A DNA stretch of 33,119 nucleotides. Source: Clostridia bacterium (GTDB taxonomy: Bacteria > Bacillota > Clostridia > Christensenellales > Aristaeellaceae). Of this stretch, positions 27,771 to 33,119 are shown piece after piece. The stretch covers positions 1 through 33,119 of the forward strand of contig JAFQKQ010000082.1 of the NCBI GenBank assembly GCA_017396845.1, written 5' to 3'. The notes under the pieces are model-generated. The model ran no database searches, was not told the DNA's origin, and worked only from the letters and a program-made list of their open reading frames with translations. The position numbers were made by a program, and so were the translations under genes. The stretch's first letter is position 1. Every line of letters begins with the position of its first letter.

Positions 27771-30359
27771 ATGAAAAAGCAAAAGTCGATTTTCATTCGT
27801 TTGCTTCCGTGGCTGATTCTATTGGCTGCGCTGGCGGTGTTTGTGATTTTTGTCGGAATCCCTCTGTATGCGCCTCAGGAAACGGAAGAGCTCGATCCGC
27901 CCGAGATTTTCTTCTATGAAGGAGATATGGACAAAGAATCCCTTAAGATGGAAAACGAGCATCTCCTTTTTGAGATGGATCCCGATACCACGCAGTTTAC
28001 TGTCACCGAAAAGGACACCGGCCGCGTATGGCGTTCGAATCCTGCGGATGCAGCAAGCGATACGAAGGCCGTATCCACCAACAAGGGCGTATTGCAGTCT
28101 ACGATGCTGCTCTATTACTCTCCCTCCGGCGGTACCGATATTGAAAGAAACAACTATCAGTACTCGATCGAAAACGGCAACTTTTCCTATGAGATCACGG
28201 AGGACGGAGCGATCAGAGTAACCTACGCGATCGGTCAGATCGAAAAGGTATACGTAATTCCTTATGCCATCACCGCCGAAAGGTACAAGATGTACACCGA
28301 CATGATGAGCGGTAAGGACAAGAAAAAGGTTGGCGGTTACTATTCCAAGCAGACGCCCGCATCTCTTGACAAGCTCAGCGCTGACGAAAAGGATGCGATG
28401 CTGGCGCTGTATCCGTCGCTTGCAGAGCAGGAGCTCTACATTATGAAGTCCAATATCTCCGCAAGCAACAAAGAAAACGCTGAAAAGGTGTTCGCATCTC
28501 TCGGATACAATCAGGCGGAATATGAACTGGATCAGCAGCTGATCGCGGGCAAGAAGGAGAGCGAAGAGCCCGTATTCAACGTGACGATGGAATACCGCCT
28601 GGACGGCGAAGATTTTGTCGTAAGCGTTCCCATGCAGGATATGCGCTACCGCAGCGATTATCCTTTGACCTATGTGACCGTGCTTCCCATGTTCGGTGCG
28701 GCGGGTCTTGATCAGGAAGGCTTCATGCTGGTGCCCGAGGGCGGCGGCGCGCTCATCAACTACAACAACGGAAAAATTAAGCAGAACAGCTATTTTGCCA
28801 ACATGTACGGCTGGGATTACGCGATGAAGCGAAAGGAAGTTATTTCCGAGACGCAGGCGCTGTTCCCCGTGTTCGGCATGACCGGCAACGGCGGTTCCTT
28901 CATCTGCGTGATCGAGGGTGCGACTTCCTATGCAGGTATTCAGGCCGATGTAAGTATGCGCTATAACAGCTATAACTACGCAAACGCCAAATACCATGTC
29001 ATTCACGGCGAAGAATACAATGTTTCCGCCAAGACGGCCGCTATCGTTAAGATGTTTGAAAAGCAGATCCCCGAGGACACGATCGTTCAGAGATACTGCT
29101 TTGCAGAAAGCGACAGCTATGTCGATATGGCGAAGACCTACGGAGAATATCTGAAGAGCGTGTATCCCGAGCTTAACCGGATCAATGAAGATGAGGATTT
29201 GCCGGTAAACGTTGAACTGGTCGGCGCAATCAGCAAGACCGTCATTAAGTTCGGCACGCCCGTAGACTCTTCCGTTGCCGCCACCACCTTTGACGACGCG
29301 CAGACGATCATTGAAGACCTCCGGGCAAACAACATTCATAATCTCAGCGTCCGCTTCTCGGGATGGGCAAACGGCGGCGTGAACCAAAGAGTTTTTGACA
29401 AGATCAAGGTAGTTAAGCAGCTCGGCGGGGAAGAGGACATGCTTGAGCTGATTGAAAGCGCCGAAGAAAACGGTATTCCGCTGTACTTTGACGGAATCAG
29501 CTGCTTTGCCTATGACAGCGGCATACTTCGCGGCTTCTCTCCCTTTAACGACTCTGCTCGCTATGCTACCCGTGAACAGGTCGAGATTGAGCCGTACTCC
29601 TTTGTAATCTATCTGCCTGTGGATTGGAAGGATTCCTTCCAGCTGACGAGTCCTGAGTATGCCGGTCAAATGGCCAGCAATCTCATAGAAAAGCTCGACG
29701 AAATGGATGCTTGCGGCGTCGCATTCCGCGATATCGGCAGCCTCCTGAGCGCGGACTACAATCCCAAGGCGCTTGTCACCCGCGAGCAGGTGAAGCAGAT
29801 GAACATCGAAACCCTGAAGGAAGCAAAGGATAAGGGTCAGCTTGTTCTGATCAAAGAAGGTTTCGATTTCGCGATTCCCTATGCGGACAGGATTACCGAC
29901 ATGGATCTGGACGGCACAGCATATTCCATTCTGGATGCGTCCGTACCGTTCTATCAGATTGCGCTGCATGGAAATGTTGAATATACGGGACTTCCCATCA
30001 ACATTTCTCAGGATTGGGAAACCGAGCTTCTCAACTGCGTTCAGTACGGCGCGGGTCTGAACTTCACGTTCATGGCAGAGGACGCCAAGATCGTTCAGGA
30101 AACCTATCATTCTGGCCTCTACGGTGCATATTACACCGATTGGGCGGAGGATGTTAAGAAGATCGTAAACGATTATCAGACCAGCATGAAGGGTCTGAAC
30201 CAGATTGAGATCGTTGATCACGAGATTCTGGGCGACGTTACGGTTACGACCTATGCGGACGGCAGAAGCGTTTATGTCAACTATGGATTTGAGGATTGCA
30301 CGGTTGAAAAGAACGTTGTACCTGCGCGCAGCTACTTTGTTGCAGGGGGTGACCGGTAA
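27771..30359 (+). CDS. DUF5696-type membrane-anchored extracellular protein
   Basis: An 862-residue protein with a single N-terminal membrane segment at about 6-34 (short basic N-terminus, then LLPWLILLAALAVFVIFVGIPLY) and the rest outside. I choose ATG 27771, spaced 7 nt from AAGGAGGGG; a GTG 6 bp upstream is too close. The segment MENEHLLFEMDPDTTQFTV opens a galactose-mutarotase-like beta-rich N-terminal part (about 60-440), and an alpha/beta part (about 480-840), with repeated strand-helix units such as VRFSGWANGG and IPLYFDGIS, resembles a TIM barrel. The overall shape recalls the DUF5696 family of Bacillota; catalytic acids cannot be assigned. Its place between two permease pairs suggests a glycan hydrolase or binding protein. 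Confidence 0.7.
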   Translation: MKKQKSIFIRLLPWLILLAALAVFVIFVGIPLYAPQETEELDPPEIFFYEGDMDKESLKMENEHLLFEMDPDTTQFTVTEKDTGRVWRSNPADAASDTKAVSTNKGVLQSTMLLYYSPSGGTDIERNNYQYSIENGNFSYEITEDGAIRVTYAIGQIEKVYVIPYAITAERYKMYTDMMSGKDKKKVGGYYSKQTPASLDKLSADEKDAMLALYPSLAEQELYIMKSNISASNKENAEKVFASLGYNQAEYELDQQLIAGKKESEEPVFNVTMEYRLDGEDFVVSVPMQDMRYRSDYPLTYVTVLPMFGAAGLDQEGFMLVPEGGGALINYNNGKIKQNSYFANMYGWDYAMKRKEVISETQALFPVFGMTGNGGSFICVIEGATSYAGIQADVSMRYNSYNYANAKYHVIHGEEYNVSAKTAAIVKMFEKQIPEDTIVQRYCFAESDSYVDMAKTYGEYLKSVYPELNRINEDEDLPVNVELVGAISKTVIKFGTPVDSSVAATTFDDAQTIIEDLRANNIHNLSVRFSGWANGGVNQRVFDKIKVVKQLGGEEDMLELIESAEENGIPLYFDGISCFAYDSGILRGFSPFNDSARYATREQVEIEPYSFVIYLPVDWKDSFQLTSPEYAGQMASNLIEKLDEMDACGVAFRDIGSLLSADYNPKALVTREQVKQMNIETLKEAKDKGQLVLIKEGFDFAIPYADRITDMDLDGTAYSILDASVPFYQIALHGNVEYTGLPINISQDWETELLNCVQYGAGLNFTFMAEDAKIVQETYHSGLYGAYYTDWAEDVKKIVNDYQTSMKGLNQIEIVDHEILGDVTVTTYADGRSVYVNYGFEDCTVEKNVVPARSYFVAGGDR

Positions 30360-31510
30360 TGGCTAAGGCAAAAATGAAGGGCGGCGTCAGACGCTGGACT
30401 CTGAAAGAGATCTTTTTGACCTATGTGCCTGTTGAGCCTTTGAAACGATGGTTTTACGAGTCGCATAGAAAGAACAGCGTCTTATTAGAACAGAAAACCG
30501 AAATAAAGCCGGATCAGTTTTTGAAAGAGGCGCTCAGAGATAGAAACGAAACCGACGGTTATCAGTCTTTGATAAAGACGCCCAGAAAGAGCAACGAAAC
30601 CTTCAGTTCCATGCGCTCCAGGAACGCCCGAATCGGCACGATGTTTGTGCTTCCGTTCATCATCGGCTTCCTCGTGTTCATGATCGGGCCGCTCGTCGAG
30701 TCGCTTATGATGAGCTTCTCATCCGTTACCATCGTCCGCGGAAGCGGCTACGAAAGCCAGTTTATCGGATTTACGAACTATAAATATGCGCTCAGCGTAG
30801 ACCCGGAGTTCAACACTTTCCTCGTGGACGAAATCGGCAGAATGGCGATCAACGCCATATCGACACTGGTTCTGAGCTTCGTTATCGCGGTTATTCTGAA
30901 CCAGAATTTCAAGGGCAGAACCGCTGCCCGCGCAATCTTCTTCCTGCCGGTAATCCTCGCCTCCGGTGTTCTGCCCGGCATTGAAGCGCAGATCGGTTCC
31001 AACCAGGAAATTACGATGATCGAGTCGGTTGCAGAAGAGCTGTCGTCCTCCTCCGGTATCAATATATCGGAAACGCTTCAGGAACTTCTGTCCGTATCCG
31101 GCGTTGCCGGAAGCGTATTCCAAATACTCTTTGACATGATTGACGCCATCTACGACATAGTAATGGCCAGCGGTATACAGATCATCGTATTCCTGTCCGG
31201 TCTTCAGGCCATTTCGCCTTCTCTGTATGAGGCGGCAGACATGGAAGGCTGTACCGCGTGGGAATCCTTCTGGAAGATCACGTTCCCCATGGTCAGCCCG
31301 CTGCTTCTTGTCAACTGCATCTACACCATTATCGACTTCTTCATGAAGAACGATAACAAGGTTATGGAGCTGATCAACGAGGTTATGTACAAGCAGGTTC
31401 GCTTTGGCGAAAGTGCTGCGATGAGCTGGATTTACTTCGCAATTGCCCTCTCATTCATTGCAGTGAGCTCCGTCATCATCACCAGGGGGGTGCACTACTA
31501 TGAAGACTAA
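30359..31510 (+). CDS. Second MalF-type sugar ABC permease, with extracytoplasmic insert
   Basis: A 383-residue CUT1 permease whose start overlaps the previous stop (TAATG), with AGGGGG upstream. A 93-residue basic cytoplasmic N-terminus precedes the first membrane segment at about 95-118 (FVLPFIIGFLVFMIGPLV). The EAA loop LYEAADMEGCTAWESFWKITFP is intact. Between membrane segments, about 210-265, there is a Ser/Glu-rich insert (AEELSSSSGINISETLQELL) with a second helical region that ordinary MalF proteins lack. Both extensions make it distinct from the permease at 23346, so the two transporters are not recent duplicates. It overlaps its MalG partner by 11 bp. Confidence 0.9.
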   Translation: MAKAKMKGGVRRWTLKEIFLTYVPVEPLKRWFYESHRKNSVLLEQKTEIKPDQFLKEALRDRNETDGYQSLIKTPRKSNETFSSMRSRNARIGTMFVLPFIIGFLVFMIGPLVESLMMSFSSVTIVRGSGYESQFIGFTNYKYALSVDPEFNTFLVDEIGRMAINAISTLVLSFVIAVILNQNFKGRTAARAIFFLPVILASGVLPGIEAQIGSNQEITMIESVAEELSSSSGINISETLQELLSVSGVAGSVFQILFDMIDAIYDIVMASGIQIIVFLSGLQAISPSLYEAADMEGCTAWESFWKITFPMVSPLLLVNCIYTIIDFFMKNDNKVMELINEVMYKQVRFGESAAMSWIYFAIALSFIAVSSVIITRGVHYYED

Positions 31511-32507
31511 TAAAACCGAAATCATCAGAAAGCGCAGTTTCTGGGAGGCTAACCGTCAGTCCGGCGGCTACCTCTTAAGAAATCGAGTTTCCCGCATTGT
31601 AGTTTCCTTTGTTCGCGCGCTGCTTTTGTTCGGCTTGTGCTTCATGATCATTCAGCCCCTTCTGACGAGGTTTTCCACCTCACTCATGACGGAACGCGAT
31701 CTGTACGATTCTACCGTAATCCTTCTTCCGAGGGAAGTTACCTTTGATAACTACAGAATCGTTGCCGATCTTACCAACCTTCCCAAGTCCATGCTCAATA
31801 CAATCTGGACGTGCACGCTGGTGTCTGCGCTTCAGGTTATCGCATGTACGCTCGTAGGTTATGGCTTTGCAAGATTCGATTTCCCGCTTAAGAAGCTTTG
31901 GTTCGGCTGCGTCATCGTAACCATCATCGTACCGCCGCAGACCATCGCAACGGCTTTGTACATGAACTTCGTAAACTTCGACATTCTGGGTATCTTTAAG
32001 CACTTTACCGGCAAGGGTATAAACCTTCATGGTTCATTGGTTCCCTACAGCCTGATGAGCTTAACCTGCATGGGTCTTAAAAACGGTTTGTACATCTACA
32101 TGCTCAGGCAGTATTTCAGGGGCATACCCAAGTCTCTGGAAGAAGCGGCGTATGTGGACGGCTGCAAAACGCTCAGAACCTTTGTGAAGATCATGCTGCC
32201 CGACGCCAAACCCACAATTCTCAGCTGTTTCCTTTTCTCCTTCGTATGGCAGTGGACGGATCTTTTCTACACCAGAAACTTCCTGTCCAACTATTCTATC
32301 TACTCTAACGAGCTTTCCACAATCCTTACCCGTATGAATTACTACTTCTCTACGGAGTCCGGAAAGCCCACTATCGTGCCGGTCGGCAGACAGATGCAGC
32401 TGGTATCCATCGGCATTCTGGTCTGCTGCATCCCGCTGATTATTCTCTACATCTTCACCCAGAGAACCTTTGTAGAGAGTATCGCGATGTCCGGTACGAA
32501 GGAATAA
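31500..32507 (+). CDS. Second MalG-type sugar ABC permease
   Basis: A 335-residue CUT1 permease with six membrane segments, the first at about 36-60 (ALLLFGLCFMIIQPL). The EAA loop reads LEEAAYVDGCKTLRTFVKIMLP. The ATG at 31500 lies inside the end of the preceding permease gene, with AGGGGGG 10 nt upstream. Residues about 155-185 include an extra loop (LGIFKHFTGKGINLHGS). It pairs with the permease at 30359 and is separated by 314 bp from the second solute-binding protein, which completes the importer. Confidence 0.92.
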   Translation: MKTNKTEIIRKRSFWEANRQSGGYLLRNRVSRIVVSFVRALLLFGLCFMIIQPLLTRFSTSLMTERDLYDSTVILLPREVTFDNYRIVADLTNLPKSMLNTIWTCTLVSALQVIACTLVGYGFARFDFPLKKLWFGCVIVTIIVPPQTIATALYMNFVNFDILGIFKHFTGKGINLHGSLVPYSLMSLTCMGLKNGLYIYMLRQYFRGIPKSLEEAAYVDGCKTLRTFVKIMLPDAKPTILSCFLFSFVWQWTDLFYTRNFLSNYSIYSNELSTILTRMNYYFSTESGKPTIVPVGRQMQLVSIGILVCCIPLIILYIFTQRTFVESIAMSGTKE

Positions 32508-32821
32508 GAAACGGGATTGCCCGGATCAGCGCAGCTGCTTTCCGGGGAATGAATCCTTCATAAGTCCATGCGCTCGGGTATGCTGCGTAAATCAACTGTT
32601 GATATAAAAAAACGGGTGATTCACAGGCCTCTTGCTGCCCTTCCGGGAGGAGGGGAGGCGGCTTGTGAGAGCCGCAGGGTGGCCGCAGACAGCCGGCTTG
32701 AAGCACAAAGTGTATATGAGCGCCTGCCTGAAGCATCAACGCTATCGCGGCGCCCCGTAAAATCGAATCTGTGTGCATGAGAAATCATGCATGTAGAAAT
32801 ATTATTTAGGAGGATCCCATT
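32508..32821. other. 314-bp gap before the second solute-binding gene
   Basis: No credible gene. It holds the 13-bp palindrome ATCAAC-T-GTTGAT (32591-32603), a GC-rich stretch with a GCGGCT/AGCCGC hairpin (about 32658-32676) that may be another dispersed repeat, and a hairpin just before the ribosome binding site (32774-32791). A 70-codon frame across 32568-32780 has no similarity I recognise and no ribosome binding site. I found no clear -35/-10 pair. Confidence 0.5.
32774..32791 (+). promoter_or_regulatory. Hairpin directly upstream of the solute-binding gene
   Basis: TGCATGA (32774-32780) and TCATGCA (32785-32791) are a perfect 7-bp inverted repeat around GAAA. It ends 17 nt before the AGGAGG at 32808-32813. 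It may stabilise an mRNA 5' end created by processing, which would raise binding-protein output relative to the permeases. Confidence 0.45.
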
Positions 32822-33119
32822 ATGAAGAAACTGGTCGCAATGCTCCTTTCCCTCATGATGCTGCTTGCATGCGCAAACGTGCTGGCGGAAGCTCCCGAAG
32901 GATACCCTGAGATCAAAGCAGGCGTAGACTTTGGTGGCGCACAGATCTACATCTACGACTATTGGACCGCAAGTGCTGATCGCGTAGCCGAGCCCACTGA
33001 TGAACAGCAGGCTCAGTATGACTACCGTGACTGGCTCGAGGCTACCTACAACTGCAAGATCACCCAGATCCAGAAGGGCGACTGGGAGTCCAACGTAACC
33101 GAGCTCATTAACTTCACCA
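32822..33119 (+). CDS. Extracellular solute-binding protein of the second sugar transporter (partial)
   Basis: The first 99 codons of a gene that continues past the window. The ATG at 32822 has a perfect AGGAGG at 32808-32813. A signal sequence covers the first 22 residues: basic MKK, then a Leu/Met-rich core. Two readings exist: signal peptidase I cleavage after VLA (residue 22), or a weak lipobox LLAC with Cys17 as lipid anchor; the second is less typical because the -2 residue is Leu. The mature start, with FGGAQIYIYDYW, matches family 1 binding proteins. It follows the permease pair 30359-32507 and is presumably their ligand receptor. Its codon use looks biased to preferred codons, as expected for an abundant protein. 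Confidence 0.85.
   Translation, partial: MKKLVAMLLSLMMLLACANVLAEAPEGYPEIKAGVDFGGAQIYIYDYWTASADRVAEPTDEQQAQYDYRDWLEATYNCKITQIQKGDWESNVTELINFT

Noticed and set aside
27819-30221. 800-codon open frame on the minus strand
   Set aside because: It lies wholly antisense to the DUF5696 gene, which has a signal anchor, a good ribosome binding site and operon context; the reverse frame gives a composition-biased sequence with no motif.
32568-32780. 70-codon open frame before the second solute-binding gene
   Set aside because: No ribosome binding site, low-complexity Arg/Ala-rich product, overlaps GC-rich hairpins.

Overview
This 33 kb window looks like a chromosomal segment of an anaerobic Bacillota (Firmicutes, class Clostridia), probably an uncultured gut lineage. 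The grounds are AGGAGG-type ribosome binding sites, TTGACA-N17-TATAAT promoters, GC near 50 %, a citrate-lyase operon, Hsp33, CUT1 sugar ABC systems without their own ATPase, and dispersed GC-rich palindromic repeats of a kind I associate with gut Clostridia. The order (Christensenellales- or Oscillospirales-like) is a guess. I see no rRNA, tRNA, CRISPR array, transposase or phage gene.

Layout. (1) 1-384: the end of an unknown gene, then two tandem 37-residue paralogous peptides with a shared N-terminal half and divergent C-termini, resembling RiPP precursors, closed by a strong terminator. (2) 385-1163: 780 bp without a credible gene, holding a 43-bp tandem duplication, palindromes and a dispersed repeat. 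(3) 1164-3396 (minus): a LarA-like nickel-pincer isomerase and a P-loop protein carrying an AlaRS-type SAD zinc motif, read from a promoter that is back to back with (4) 3529-8153 (plus): citC-citD-citE-citF-citX and a YfcE-type phosphodiesterase. citG and a citrate transporter are absent. (5) 8394-15383 (plus): a YesL/DUF624-like membrane protein with a coiled-coil insert, a SAM methyltransferase, Hsp33 (hslO), a TPR protein, a HEAT-like protein and a zinc-ribbon/TM/TPR protein. (6) 15596-18184: a CofE-like ligase with a structured leader, and a processive-type membrane GT2. (7) 18640-33119: a carbohydrate locus. A GH39 glycosidase is divergent from a nine-gene series of solute-binding/carbohydrate-binding chimera, two permeases, a secreted NHL/TPR protein, a Yip1-family protein, a DUF5696 protein, two more permeases and the start of a second solute-binding protein, which runs off the window.

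How it fits together. The cit genes encode the citrate lyase subunits, their acetylating ligase and the prosthetic-group transferase; the triphosphoribosyl-dephospho-CoA donor must be made by a CitG elsewhere. The sugar locus looks like one unit containing two CUT1 importers, with three membrane or surface proteins of unknown role between them. Both importers would need a shared MsmX/UgpC-type ATPase encoded elsewhere. GH39 (xylosidase/iduronidase family) suggests a xylo-oligosaccharide or related beta-linked glycan, but the substrate is not proven by the sequence. The twin-transporter cluster with its three accessory proteins and membrane-anchored binding-protein chimera is the best candidate for an undescribed system here, followed by the tandem peptide pair.
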